From positions 1 through 52,682 of the forward strand of contig JAGCVW010000024.1 of assembly GCA_017962165.1 (NCBI GenBank): a DNA stretch of 52,682 nucleotides. The letters are read 5' to 3'. The stretch is from Bacteroidales bacterium (lineage in GTDB: Bacteria > Bacteroidota > Bacteroidia > Bacteroidales > UBA932). Both the position numbers and the translations under genes were made by a program. How positions within the stretch are numbered: the first letter of the stretch is position 1; every line of letters starts with the position of its first letter. The notes below the pieces were generated by a model. The model was not told the DNA's origin, searched no databases, and saw only the letters and a list, made by a program, of their open reading frames with translations. Below, in pieces: positions 1-7,588 of the stretch.

Positions 1-117
1 ATCCTCTTTATGCGCAGAATCCACAGGAGAAGGCGTGGAAACCATCCTGTCACACCCCACCATCACCAAGATGATGGAGACCATTTCCCAGATATTCCGT
101 TGCGGCCTGTGCTTCAT
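1..117 (-). CDS. Start of a predicted lipoprotein, cut by the window edge
   Basis: Thirty-nine codons are open from an ATG at 117 down to the window edge. The N-terminus has basic residues, then a hydrophobic stretch ending in a lipobox-like VMVGC with the cysteine at residue 22, then a Ser/Pro/Asp-rich segment. This is the standard layout of a Bacteroidetes lipoprotein signal peptide processed by signal peptidase II. A TAnnTTTG-type box (134-141) lies 16 bases upstream, which supports this strand. The opposite strand is also open from the edge to 250, but it has no promoter, no recognisable domain and a cysteine-rich composition, so I treat it as a shadow. The mature domain is outside the window, so no function can be given. 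Confidence 0.55.
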   Translation of the reverse strand, partial: MKHRPQRNIWEMVSIILVMVGCDRMVSTPSPVDSAHKED

Positions 118-133
118 GAGAAAAGTCGATGCA

Positions 134-141
134 CAAATATA
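134..141 (-). promoter_or_regulatory. Bacteroidetes -7 box for the left-edge lipoprotein
   Basis: The minus strand reads TATATTTG, a fit to TAnnTTTG, with 16 bases to the ATG at 117. No good TTTG -33 element is visible at the usual distance. Confidence 0.5.
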
Positions 142-255
142 TGAAAAAATACCAGTAATGTATGGTTGGGAAGAATTCTGTTGTGCAAATGTCGTGCAAA
201 AGACAAACAATAATCCGCAACCGATTCTGTGTGAATTAGTTGCGGATTAACCAGG

Positions 256-555
256 TGCCTCGGGCGGGAATCGAACCCGCACGGCCTTTTCGGGCCAAGG
301 GATTTTCTTGCCACTATGGCTTTCGCCACCATCACTGTTTGTGGTCTGGACTATTCCTTCACCATGGGGCTCTGCCCGTTAGGTGTGCCGTGTCTAGTCT
401 CTGCACCTTCCTCTTTTCAAAGGCTTGGCTCAAGATTGCCTTCGGCTTTGTCCGTTAAGGTTTCCTTGAATTTACGGCATTCTACATCTCTCCTTTCGGA
501 AAGTGCACTCAAATTGTGTCTAAGTCCCTCGTGTCTACCATTCCACCACCAAGGC
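256..555 (-). tRNA. tRNA-Leu(UAA) interrupted by a group I intron
   Basis: The two exons are 555-522 (34 nt) and 306-256 (51 nt) and join to an 85-nt class II tRNA. The acceptor stem GCCUUGG pairs with CCGAGGC (one U-G), with discriminator A. The anticodon arm forms AGGGA/UCCCU around the loop CUUAAAA, giving anticodon UAA. A long variable arm (GGCC...GGCC) and a T-arm with GCGGG/CCCGC and TTCGATT are present, as expected for leucine. CCA is not encoded. The 215-nt insertion lies after U34, inside the anticodon, so the tRNA cannot work unless the intron is removed. It has its own promoter at 616-645. Confidence 0.93.
307..521 (-). ncRNA. Group I self-splicing intron (IC3-like) in tRNA-Leu
   Basis: The intron begins after U34 and ends with G at 307, the usual terminal guanosine. 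P1 can form between exon ACUU and the internal guide GAGU, with the conserved U-G pair at the 5' splice site. The core elements are readable in order: a P-like AAUUCAAGGAAACC, a Q-like AAUCUUGAGCCAAGCC, an R element GUGCAGAGACUAGAC and an S element AAUAGUCCAGACC. These closely match the tRNA-Leu introns of cyanobacteria and plastids. There is no homing-endonuclease reading frame, so it is a minimal ribozyme of 215 nt. The core match comes from memory of the family; splicing itself is inferred. Confidence 0.9.
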
Positions 556-615
556 TTTGCGATGCGGGGCGGGGAGCTGGCGGGCAAGCCGCCGGCGCGC
601 CTCGAAACGCGACTG

Positions 616-645
616 CAAAAATAGTAAAAAAACCTAACTCGGCAA
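616..645 (-). promoter_or_regulatory. Promoter of tRNA-Leu
   Basis: On the minus strand a TTG at 645-643 is followed by 19 bases and then TATTTTTG at 623-616, a complete Bacteroidetes -33/-7 promoter. The tRNA 5' end lies 60 bases downstream. Confidence 0.75.
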
Positions 646-666
646 TCTGAACACATATCTGGTTGG

Positions 667-695
667 TAAGATGTCCCATTTTCGGGGACATCTTA
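667..695. repeat. Perfect 11-bp inverted repeat
   Basis: TAAGATGTCCC (667-677) and its exact complement (685-695) enclose a 7-base loop. Neither strand has a T-run beside it, so it does not look like a simple terminator. It starts the hairpin-rich spacer 624-930, which contains no gene. Confidence 0.7.
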
Positions 696-735
696 TGCGA
701 AAAACCCCAAAAATGCGCAAGGAATGGCAACCGTG

Positions 736-818
736 CATACCTGGCGCGAAAAAGTACCAGGTATGAGCGTTTTGGGCCGTTTTTGCGCACACCTGGTATG
801 ATCTGCGACCAGGTATGC
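736..818. repeat. Inverted-word array, word CCAGGTATG, period 52
   Basis: The core CCAGG/CCTGG occurs four times, centred at 742, 759, 794 and 811. First to third and second to fourth are both 52 bases apart. The outer extension is CATACCTGG at 736-744 and CCAGGTATG at 757-765 and 809-817. GCCGTTTTT (776-784) sits in the central spacer. The layout matches the other word arrays in this window although the word differs. Confidence 0.7.
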
Positions 819-838
819 ACGCTTGCGGGTAAAATGCA

Positions 839-867
839 GGAGGTCTGCCAAAAAACAGCAGACCTCC
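839..867. repeat. 10-bp perfect inverted repeat
   Basis: GGAGGTCTGC (839-848) and its complement (858-867) enclose an A-rich 9-base loop. It may be a second stem downstream of the rodA operon, but no T-tract follows it closely. Confidence 0.6.
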
Positions 868-884
868 CACGCCTTGACGGGAAA

Positions 885-921
885 AATTCGACTACTCCCC
901 GTAAAAAAGGGGGGAGAAGTC
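885..921 (-). terminator. Probable terminator of the mreB-rodA operon
   Basis: On the minus strand, just past the rodA stop, an 11-bp imperfect stem (921-911 with 900-890) is followed by GAATTTTT. The loop is itself T-rich. The position ten bases downstream of the last gene of the operon supports a rho-independent terminator. Confidence 0.55.
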
Positions 922-930
922 CAAAAAATC

Positions 931-2220
931 CTAGAAATACCGACGTTCGTGCTTGACCTGGGCCAGGAATATGAAGAGCATCACGGTGAAGGACAGCATC
1001 GAGGAGCCGCCGTAGGAGATAAACGGCAGGGGAATGCCGATGACGGGCATCAAACCGATGGTCATGCCGATATTGATCATCATGTGCATGAAGAAGCAGC
1101 CGGCGAGGCAGTAGCCGTAGATGCGGGTGAAGGGCTCGCGGCAGCCCTCCGCGTCGGTCAGGATACGCCCGATCAAAAATACGTAGAGCAATATCACAAA
1201 TGCGCAGCCGACAAAGCCGAACTCCTCGCCTATAGTGCAGAAAATGAAATCTGTGCTCTGCTCGGGAACGAATCCGTAAGAAGTCTGCGTTCCCTGAAGG
1301 TATCCCTTGCCGAGCAGACCGCCCGAGCCGATTGCGATCATCGACTGGTTGACATTGTACCCGGCGCCCATAGGATCCTCCTTCATTCCCAGCAGCACCT
1401 CGATGCGAGTCTGCTGGTGGGGCTTAAGGACATGGTTGAAGACCAGCGAGGTCGACATTATCATCAGCGACCCCACGACCGCCGCCACAATCAGCGTCCA
1501 GATAAAATCCCTTCGTGCAACAATCCCACGGACGCGCCGCCGCACGACAAGGAAATACACTCCCAGCGACAAAAACAGCAGCGCGAACGACACCCAGAGA
1601 GGGAAGCGTATGGAAGTGACGAACAGCACGATAAACGCGAACATGAACACCAGCCACCAGCCTGACATGCCCTCGCGGTAAAGCATGAACACATACCCAA
1701 CGTACACGAGCAACGTGCCGGTTTCGCCGCCGGCGAGGATGAGCGCGGCCGGGATGCCGACCACGACGAGCACCATCGCGAGGTCGCGGAACCGGCCGAG
1801 CCTGAAGCCGGGCGTGCGGAGGAAATGTGCGAGCACGAGTGAGGTCGTAATCTTCGACAGCTCGCACGGCTGGAAACTCACCGGCCCCAGATGGAACCAC
1901 GACCGCGAGCCGTTGACTTCGGAGCCGAAAACCAGCACCAGCCCGAGCAGCAGCGCTACGAACAGCCATGCCGGCAGGGCGAACTCCTCCCAGATGTACG
2001 GCTTGATGAAAAACAGTATCACGGCTCCAATAGCCAGCGAGATTCCCATCCATAGCAACTGCTTGCCGCTGCGGGCGGCCAGCGAGAACGCGGACACACC
2101 CTCGGCCGAATGGGAGGACGAGTACACGCTCAGCCATCCGATCACGACGAGCGCGAGCCAGCATCCGACCAGATGCCAGTCTATCGTCTGCACGAGGCTT
2201 CTTTGTACTCTGCCGTCCAT
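931..2220 (-). CDS. rodA: RodA, SEDS peptidoglycan glycosyltransferase
   Basis: This 429-residue polytopic membrane protein polymerises lipid II glycan strands along the lateral wall, working with PBP2. It has about ten hydrophobic segments. The SEDS hallmarks are visible: the GSRSWFHLGPVSFQPCELSK stretch near residue 110, and a C-terminal GIPLPFISYGGSSML motif with the conserved proline- and glycine-rich loop. The length is normal for RodA rather than FtsW, and the neighbours (PBP2, MreD, MreC, MreB) settle the choice. The ATG overlaps the mrdA stop region, so it is probably translationally coupled. It is the last gene of the operon; a hairpin with a T-run follows at 885-921. Confidence 0.95.
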   Translation of the reverse strand: MDGRVQRSLVQTIDWHLVGCWLALVVIGWLSVYSSSHSAEGVSAFSLAARSGKQLLWMGISLAIGAVILFFIKPYIWEEFALPAWLFVALLLGLVLVFGSEVNGSRSWFHLGPVSFQPCELSKITTSLVLAHFLRTPGFRLGRFRDLAMVLVVVGIPAALILAGGETGTLLVYVGYVFMLYREGMSGWWLVFMFAFIVLFVTSIRFPLWVSFALLFLSLGVYFLVVRRRVRGIVARRDFIWTLIVAAVVGSLMIMSTSLVFNHVLKPHQQTRIEVLLGMKEDPMGAGYNVNQSMIAIGSGGLLGKGYLQGTQTSYGFVPEQSTDFIFCTIGEEFGFVGCAFVILLYVFLIGRILTDAEGCREPFTRIYGYCLAGCFFMHMMINIGMTIGLMPVIGIPLPFISYGGSSMLSFTVMLFIFLAQVKHERRYF

Positions 2221-4019
2221 TACTCTTTAACCTTTATCCATTCCCGCAGCCACTTGCGCTCGGGCGAGATCTCACCGTTCAGATATCTCTCAATGAGGAG
2301 CGAGGCGATGGGCGCGGCAGTCGAGCCGCCCCAGCCCCCGTTCTCCACATACGCGGCCACGGCGATCTGCGGGTCCTCGCGGGGCGCGAAGCAGATAAAG
2401 ACCGAATGGTCGTCGCCATGGGGGTTCTGGGCAGTACCGGTCTTTCCGCAGATGTCCAGCCCGCGAACCCGCGCAAGCGTGGCCGTGGAGCCGTCGGCGA
2501 CCGTCATGTTCACTGCCTGCCACATGCCCTCGACCGTATACTCGAAGTAGCGGGGGTCAATTCCGGTTTCATGACGTTCGTCAGCTGGCGTGTCTGCAAG
2601 CATGTGGGGAGTGTAATACCACCCCCGATTCGCCAGGATCGCGGCGAGGTTGGCGATCTGCAGCGGGGTGGCACCAATCTCACCCTGGCCGATGGACAGC
2701 GACACTATCGAGGAGTGCTTCCAGTGGCCGCGGCCGTAAATCTTGTCGTAATACGCCGAAGTCGGGATCGTGCCTCCGAGTTCTCCTGGGTAGTCCGTTC
2801 CCAGCTTCGACCCGAAGCCGAAAGCGCGTACATATGACTCCCACTGGTCGAAAGCTTCGGCCGTGGACTCGTACCTGCGGTTCTCCAGAACGTTCTTGAA
2901 CACGTTGCAGAAGTAAGAGTTGCACGACATCCTCACCGCTTCGGTGAAGTTAAGCGGAGAGCGGTGTTCATGGCAACCGAGCTTCTTCCCGGGAGCGTAA
3001 ACATATCCGCGCGAGCATCCGTACTGGGTGCGCGGAGTCAGCACGCCTTCCTGCATGCCGATGAGTCCGCAGACCAGCTTGAAAACTGATCCGGGAGGGT
3101 AACTGGCCTGCACAGCCCTGTTGAACAGGGGCTTCCCAGGGTCGCGCGTAAGTTCATCGAAGTGGCTGCCCATGTCTGTCAGGACATCCACGTCTATGCC
3201 CGGGCTGGACACGAGCGCGAGTATCTCTCCGGTCGAAGGCTCTATCGCGATAAGCGAGCCGGTGCGGCCCGACATCAGTTCCTGACCGTACTGCTGGAGA
3301 TGGGCGTCGATAGTCGTAACAATGTCGCGACCCGGCACGGCGAGTTTATCGTCCGCACCCTCGTTGTAAGCGGTCAGAACGCGGTTTCGCGAGTCGCGAA
3401 GATAAATATGATACCCCTTCTCGCCACGGAGTTCCTCCTCGCGCGCGGCTTCCAGGCCTGTCCGGCCAACATTGTCTCCGCTTTTGTATTCCGGGTGTTT
3501 CCTGATATAATCGGCATCAACTTCTGAAACGTATCCCAGCAGGTTTCCTCCCGCATTGAAGGGATACATTCTCTCGGTGCGTATCTGCCCGCGGAAACCG
3601 GGGAAGCGGTACTCCACTTCGCTGAAGCGCATGTAGGCGTCTTCGTCGACATGTTTCAAAAACACAAGCGTCTTGAAGCCGATGCGTGTGCGGTAGCTCT
3701 TATAATAAGCCATCCTCTCCCTGATGAACTCAGCGTCGACCCCCAGTACGCGCGCCAGTCCGAGGGTGTCGAAGGCGGACACCTCCCGCGGGGTCACCAG
3801 GATGTCGTAGGTGGCCTTGTTGCCTACCAGCACCTCGCCTCCACGGTCGTAGATGACCCCGCGGGGAGGGTAGATAGTCTCGTAGACGATGGAGTTGTTC
3901 AGCGCGTCGGTTTTGTACTTGCTGTTGACTATCTGGATATAGAACAGCCTTCCGAGCAGCAACGCCGCGGCTATCGCAAGACCTATCCTAATCTTGCCAT
4001 ATTTGCGGCTGCTGTCCAT
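2220..4019 (-). CDS. mrdA: Penicillin-binding protein 2, elongasome transpeptidase
   Basis: The product is a class B PBP of 599 residues that cross-links new side-wall peptidoglycan as RodA's partner. An N-terminal membrane anchor lies at about residues 10-30, followed by a PBP dimer domain containing YPPRGVIYDRG. The transpeptidase domain carries all three active-site motifs: SVFK (serine 311), SCN (365-367) and KTG (526-528). The ATG at 4019 is chosen because it lies two bases after the mreD stop. An upstream ATG at 4064 would add 15 residues overlapping mreD and weaken the anchor topology. The sequence looks complete and catalytically intact. Confidence 0.95.
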   Translation of the reverse strand: MDSSRKYGKIRIGLAIAAALLLGRLFYIQIVNSKYKTDALNNSIVYETIYPPRGVIYDRGGEVLVGNKATYDILVTPREVSAFDTLGLARVLGVDAEFIRERMAYYKSYRTRIGFKTLVFLKHVDEDAYMRFSEVEYRFPGFRGQIRTERMYPFNAGGNLLGYVSEVDADYIRKHPEYKSGDNVGRTGLEAAREEELRGEKGYHIYLRDSRNRVLTAYNEGADDKLAVPGRDIVTTIDAHLQQYGQELMSGRTGSLIAIEPSTGEILALVSSPGIDVDVLTDMGSHFDELTRDPGKPLFNRAVQASYPPGSVFKLVCGLIGMQEGVLTPRTQYGCSRGYVYAPGKKLGCHEHRSPLNFTEAVRMSCNSYFCNVFKNVLENRRYESTAEAFDQWESYVRAFGFGSKLGTDYPGELGGTIPTSAYYDKIYGRGHWKHSSIVSLSIGQGEIGATPLQIANLAAILANRGWYYTPHMLADTPADERHETGIDPRYFEYTVEGMWQAVNMTVADGSTATLARVRGLDICGKTGTAQNPHGDDHSVFICFAPREDPQIAVAAYVENGGWGGSTAAPIASLLIERYLNGEISPERKWLREWIKVKE

Positions 4020-4021
4020 GG

Positions 4022-4531
4022 CTATCTGTTCTGTCCGAAGATGAAATTGCCCAGAAGCACACAAAGAAGCGCGCTCACGCCGGTCGAGAGGAGGGTGCGG
4101 ACGGCATTGAACCAGAACGGGCGAGTCCCGGCCGAATCAACCCAGACATAGAGCCCGAAGAACAGGAGGCAGGCCAGCACCATAGTCAGGGCCTGTTCGG
4201 CCGCGGCCTGACGGGCGATGGGGGAGATGTCGCGTTCGGTAAGGATCTCCTCGCCCGACACCAGACGGAGCAACGGCAGACGCAGCAGCGCGAGCGGCAG
4301 CAGGGTGCAGCTCGTAAGGCCGAGGGTGCCTCCGCCCACGAAGTCCACGACGAAGCCGGCGACAAAGGCGAGGCCAAGGGCGGCCGGCGTACCGTAGCGC
4401 GGCGGAAGGCTGACTATCAGCAGCGGCAGCATGCTGATCAGCACGTACTGCGAGAACAGGAAGTAGTTGCTGATGAGCGCCTGCGCCAGACACAGGATCG
4501 CAAAAACAATGAAATAACGGCCGTTCTTCAT
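4022..4531 (-). CDS. mreD: MreD, rod-shape membrane protein
   Basis: A small integral membrane protein of 169 residues with five or six hydrophobic segments. Sequence similarity in the MreD family is low, so the call rests mainly on size, topology and its place between mreC and mrdA. A GTPAALGLAFVAGFVVDFVGG stretch near residue 50-70 resembles the second and third membrane segments of Bacteroidetes MreD. The start overlaps the end of mreC by four bases. Its role is to link MreC to the cytoplasmic part of the elongation machine; the precise mechanism is not visible from sequence. Confidence 0.85.
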   Translation of the reverse strand: MKNGRYFIVFAILCLAQALISNYFLFSQYVLISMLPLLIVSLPPRYGTPAALGLAFVAGFVVDFVGGGTLGLTSCTLLPLALLRLPLLRLVSGEEILTERDISPIARQAAAEQALTMVLACLLFFGLYVWVDSAGTRPFWFNAVRTLLSTGVSALLCVLLGNFIFGQNR

Positions 4532-5364
4532 CGCTGCTCCTCCTCTGCTTTCTGTTCGAGCGCCTCGATGGCCGCAAGGTTGCGGTTGCGCACCACGGTC
4601 ACATAGTCAAGCGCGCGGAAGTCCTGCAAAAGCTCTACCTCCACGTCCTGGGCCGCGCCGCTTCTTGTGCTCGATCCCATGACCACCCCTACCGGAATCT
4701 CGGCGGGGAAGATGGCGGAATAACCGCTGGTCCACAGCGTATCGCCCACCTCGGCCCTGTATCCGAGCGGGATTCCGCTCAGGACCGCGCCGCGCGACGA
4801 CCTGCCGTCCCACGAAAGTGGGCCGGCCACTCCGTCGCGCCCTATCCGGACGCTGACATGCATGTTCGGGTTCATGAGGGTCCTGCCGTAGGCGAGATAG
4901 TCGTCGGCAGCGTCGATAACGCCCACGACACCTTCGCTGGTAACTACTCCGCAGTCGGGGCCTACGCCGTCGAGCAGACCTTTGTCCACGATGATGTAGT
5001 TGCGCTGCGACTTGGTGCCCATCTTCACGATATGGGCGAAAATGTAATCGAAAGAATCGTCGGCCGGCAGAGCCTTCGAAAGATACTGTTCGCTGTTTTC
5101 GAGTTCACGGTATTTGCGCAGCTCCTCTCCCAGGCGGGCGTTCTCCTCCTGGAGCAGCCGGTTGCGCGAGCCGAGCTGGAAATAGCCGGCTACGCGCCTG
5201 CCGCCGCCCCAGAGCCAGCCCGCCACACGGTGCGAGCTGCGGTTGAGCCAGATGTCCTGGAGCACGGACGAACTGTGCAACATAGCGATGGCAGCAACCT
5301 CCAGTATGATGAAGATTGCTGCCGAAACGAGTAACGAGGATGATTTCCTGCCCCTGCCCGGCAT
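4528..5364 (-). CDS. mreC: MreC, rod-shape scaffold protein
   Basis: This 278-residue periplasmic scaffold activates PBP2 and RodA. After a short basic N-terminus there is one membrane segment (about residues 10-30), then a coiled coil rich in Leu/Glu/Arg (about 60-95). The beta-rich MreC core follows, with VDKGLLDGVGPDCGVVTSEG and the SAIFPAEIPVGVV stretch typical of the family. The C-terminus is an acidic EALEQKAEEEQR tail. The start codon abuts the mreB stop and the end overlaps mreD, consistent with one translationally coupled transcript. Confidence 0.93.
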   Translation of the reverse strand: MPGRGRKSSSLLVSAAIFIILEVAAIAMLHSSSVLQDIWLNRSSHRVAGWLWGGGRRVAGYFQLGSRNRLLQEENARLGEELRKYRELENSEQYLSKALPADDSFDYIFAHIVKMGTKSQRNYIIVDKGLLDGVGPDCGVVTSEGVVGVIDAADDYLAYGRTLMNPNMHVSVRIGRDGVAGPLSWDGRSSRGAVLSGIPLGYRAEVGDTLWTSGYSAIFPAEIPVGVVMGSSTRSGAAQDVEVELLQDFRALDYVTVVRNRNLAAIEALEQKAEEEQR

Positions 5365-6383
5365 TAACGCATAAGGAATTTGTAGCGGTCTGTGTTCTTG
5401 ATCGCCTTGTTTGTTCCTCTTGCTACTGCATGGAGCGGATCCTCCGCCACGATGAAGTTGATGTTGACCTTATCGGTAAGCCTCTTTGCAAGGCCGCGCA
5501 GCAGGGCGCCGCCGCCGGAGAGGTAGATTCCGTTCTCAACAATATCGGAATAGAGCTCCGGAGGGGTCATTTCGAGGACATGGAGGATAGAGGTCTCGAT
5601 CTTGGCGATGGATTTGTCGAGGCAGTGAGCTATTTCCTGATATGTGATGCGCGCCTCGACGGGGTGGGCCGTCATGAGGTTTGGTCCCTTGATCACGATA
5701 GGCTCCGGTTCGTCGTCAAGCTCCGTAATCACTGCGCCCACCGCCACCTTGATCTGCTCGGCGGTAACCTCGCCGACCTTGATGTTGTGCTGCTGGCGCA
5801 GGTAATACATGATGTCGTTAGTGAACACGTCTCCCGCAGTACGTATGCTGTCCTGCTCCACGAGTCCGCCGAGCGAAATCACCGCGATTTCGGTAGTTCC
5901 GCCGCCGATATCGACGACCATGTTGCCCTTCGGGGCCTCCACGTCAAGCCCGATTCCGAGGGCGGCGGCCATGGGCTCGAAGACCAGATATACATCGCGT
6001 CCGCCGGCGTGCTCGGTACTGTCACGCACAGCCCTGATCTCGACTTCGGTACTGCCCGAAGGAATGCCGATCACCACCTTCAGGTTCGGGGCGAAGAGGT
6101 GTCTCTTGCCTCCTACCTGCTTGATGAAGCCCCTGATCATCAGCTCCGCGGCGTTGAAGTCGGCGATAACGCCGTCTTTCAGCGGGCGGACTGTCTTTAT
6201 TCCGGGGTTTGTACGCTCGTGCATGAGCTTGGCCTGGTGGCCTATTGCGAGGCACTTGCCGGAGGCGACATCCACCGCGACGATACTCGGTTCGTCGAGG
6301 ACTATCTGTCCGTTCTGGTAGATGACGGTGTTGGCTGTGCCGAGGTCTATAGCCAATTCCTGGCTAAGAAAAGAAAATGCCAT
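5364..6383 (-). CDS. mreB: MreB, actin-like cell-shape filament
   Basis: The 339-residue protein forms membrane-bound antiparallel filaments that orient side-wall synthesis. The actin-family nucleotide motifs are intact: IDLGTANTV (phosphate 1, near residue 13), DIGGGTTE (phosphate 2, near 165) and LSGGGALLRG (adenosine, near 290). The N-terminal MAFSFLSQE is a plausible amphipathic membrane-binding segment. It is the first gene of the shape operon. The promoter TATTTTTG at 6406-6413 leaves a 22-base leader and faces the ispD promoter. Confidence 0.97.
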   Translation of the reverse strand: MAFSFLSQELAIDLGTANTVIYQNGQIVLDEPSIVAVDVASGKCLAIGHQAKLMHERTNPGIKTVRPLKDGVIADFNAAELMIRGFIKQVGGKRHLFAPNLKVVIGIPSGSTEVEIRAVRDSTEHAGGRDVYLVFEPMAAALGIGLDVEAPKGNMVVDIGGGTTEIAVISLGGLVEQDSIRTAGDVFTNDIMYYLRQQHNIKVGEVTAEQIKVAVGAVITELDDEPEPIVIKGPNLMTAHPVEARITYQEIAHCLDKSIAKIETSILHVLEMTPPELYSDIVENGIYLSGGGALLRGLAKRLTDKVNINFIVAEDPLHAVARGTNKAIKNTDRYKFLMR

Positions 6384-6405
6384 TGTCAGTATGTGTTAAT
6401 CCTTA

Positions 6406-6413
6406 CAAAAATA
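6406..6413 (-). promoter_or_regulatory. -7 box for the mreB operon
   Basis: The minus strand reads TATTTTTG with 22 bases to the mreB ATG. It lies two bases from the -7 box of ispD on the other strand, so the two RNA polymerase footprints must overlap. Confidence 0.75.
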
Positions 6414-6415
6414 AC

Positions 6416-6423
6416 TAATTTTG
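6416..6423 (+). promoter_or_regulatory. -7 box for ispD, seven bases before the ATG
   Basis: TAATTTTG is followed by only seven bases before the ATG at 6431. With initiation usually five to seven bases past this box, the transcript would be leaderless or almost so. Confidence 0.7.
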
Positions 6424-6430
6424 CAGCATA

Positions 6431-7120
6431 ATGGCAAAAAAAGTTTACGGAGTTTTCGTGGCCGGCGGAAGCGGCGTCAGGATGGGAAGCGAGGTGCCAA
6501 AGCAGTTCCTGGAACTGGGCGGACGCCCCATCCTCCAGCAGTCCATCATGAAGTTCATCGCCGCCTGCCCTGACCTGGTCCCGGTGGTGGCGCTGCCCGC
6601 GGACCACATTCCTACATGGAAACGCCTCTGCGTCGAGAACCGCTTCGATCTTCCGCAGATAATCGTGGAAGGCGGAATCACCCGCTTCCACTCCGTCAGG
6701 AACGCCCTTGAGAAGGTCCCAGACGGAGCAATCGTCCTCATCCACGACGGCGTGCGCCCGCTCGTGAGCACCGAACTCATAAAACAGGTTCTGGAGGTTT
6801 CGGCAGAAGAGCGCAACGTTATCCCCGTCTGCCCCGTAACCGATACCCTCAAGAGCCTTGTCCCTGCAGGGGACGGAACCCTTACGGCCAGCGGCGCCCC
6901 CGACCCTTCCCGCGAAGGCCTCTACGGAGCCCAGACTCCCCAGCTTTTCCTTTCGGAGCAAATCAGGAAGGCCTACAAAACGGGCTACAACTCTAACTTC
7001 ACCGACGATGCGTCGGTGGCCCGGGCCGCAAAAATACCTCTCACCTATATCGAAGGAGAGAGGTACAATATCAAGATTACTACCCCGGAGGATCTTGAGC
7101 TGGCCGGGAAACTATTTTGA
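6431..7120 (+). CDS. ispD: 2-C-methyl-D-erythritol 4-phosphate cytidylyltransferase
   Basis: The enzyme couples CTP to MEP to make CDP-methylerythritol, the third step of the MEP isoprenoid pathway. The N-terminal nucleotide-binding signature is FVAGGSGVRMG followed by PKQFLELGGRPIL, and the IHDGVRPLVS motif lies near residue 110. The length (229) is typical. IspF, which acts two steps later, is encoded separately at 40457-40933, so this is not the fused IspDF type. The 3' end overlaps the convergent Lrp gene by nine bases. The initiator codon is seven bases after the -7 box. Confidence 0.96.
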   Translation: MAKKVYGVFVAGGSGVRMGSEVPKQFLELGGRPILQQSIMKFIAACPDLVPVVALPADHIPTWKRLCVENRFDLPQIIVEGGITRFHSVRNALEKVPDGAIVLIHDGVRPLVSTELIKQVLEVSAEERNVIPVCPVTDTLKSLVPAGDGTLTASGAPDPSREGLYGAQTPQLFLSEQIRKAYKTGYNSNFTDDASVARAAKIPLTYIEGERYNIKITTPEDLELAGKLF

Positions 7121-7585
7121 TTTCTTGACCCAGACCTGCCTCTGGAACGGCTCGCTGAGCGAGATCATGGTCTCGGTGGACTCGACTGCCGGTATCTTCT
7201 GGATGGCGTTGAGGACGACCCCCATGAGGTGGTCGAAATCCGAGCAGTAGAGTTTTATCAGCATCGATGAATGACCTGTGATGAAGTGGCACTCCACCAC
7301 TTCCGGGATCTTTTTGAGGGCCGCGATGACATCGTTGTACTTGTTGGCCTCGGAAATGTTCAGCATGATGAATGCGCAGACGGGGAAGCCCAGCGTCTCG
7401 GGCTTGACTCTTGCCGAGAAACCGGTGATGATCCCTGCATCTTCGAGCTTCTTCACCCTCTGGTGGATAGCTGCGCCGGAAACTCCGCACTCGCGCGCAA
7501 TCTCAAGGAAGGGCATCCTCGCGTCCTTGACCAGGAACGACAGGATCTTCCTGTCCATTTCATCGATTTTGTAGTCTGTGCTCAT
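7112..7585 (-). CDS. Lrp/AsnC-family transcriptional regulator
   Basis: A 157-residue regulator with an N-terminal winged helix-turn-helix (about residues 8-55, IDEMDRKILSFLVKDARMP then GVSGAAIHQRVKKLEDAGII). A C-terminal RAM ligand-binding domain (about 70-145) senses small molecules such as amino acids and sets the oligomeric state. The target genes cannot be read from sequence. The ATG lies three bases after the topA stop, so it is probably co-transcribed with topA, an unusual partner. A C-terminal VKKSK tail overlaps the end of ispD on the other strand. Confidence 0.92.
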   Translation of the reverse strand: MSTDYKIDEMDRKILSFLVKDARMPFLEIARECGVSGAAIHQRVKKLEDAGIITGFSARVKPETLGFPVCAFIMLNISEANKYNDVIAALKKIPEVVECHFITGHSSMLIKLYCSDFDHLMGVVLNAIQKIPAVESTETMISLSEPFQRQVWVKKSK

Positions 7586-7588
7586 ATG

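Noticed and set aside
35..250. Plus-strand open frame from the left edge to 250
   Set aside because: Cysteine-rich, no family resemblance and no promoter, while the minus strand has a lipoprotein signal with a -7 box.
667..695. Terminator for the tRNA-Leu or rodA genes
   Set aside because: The stem is upstream of the tRNA and too far past rodA, and neither side has a T-run.
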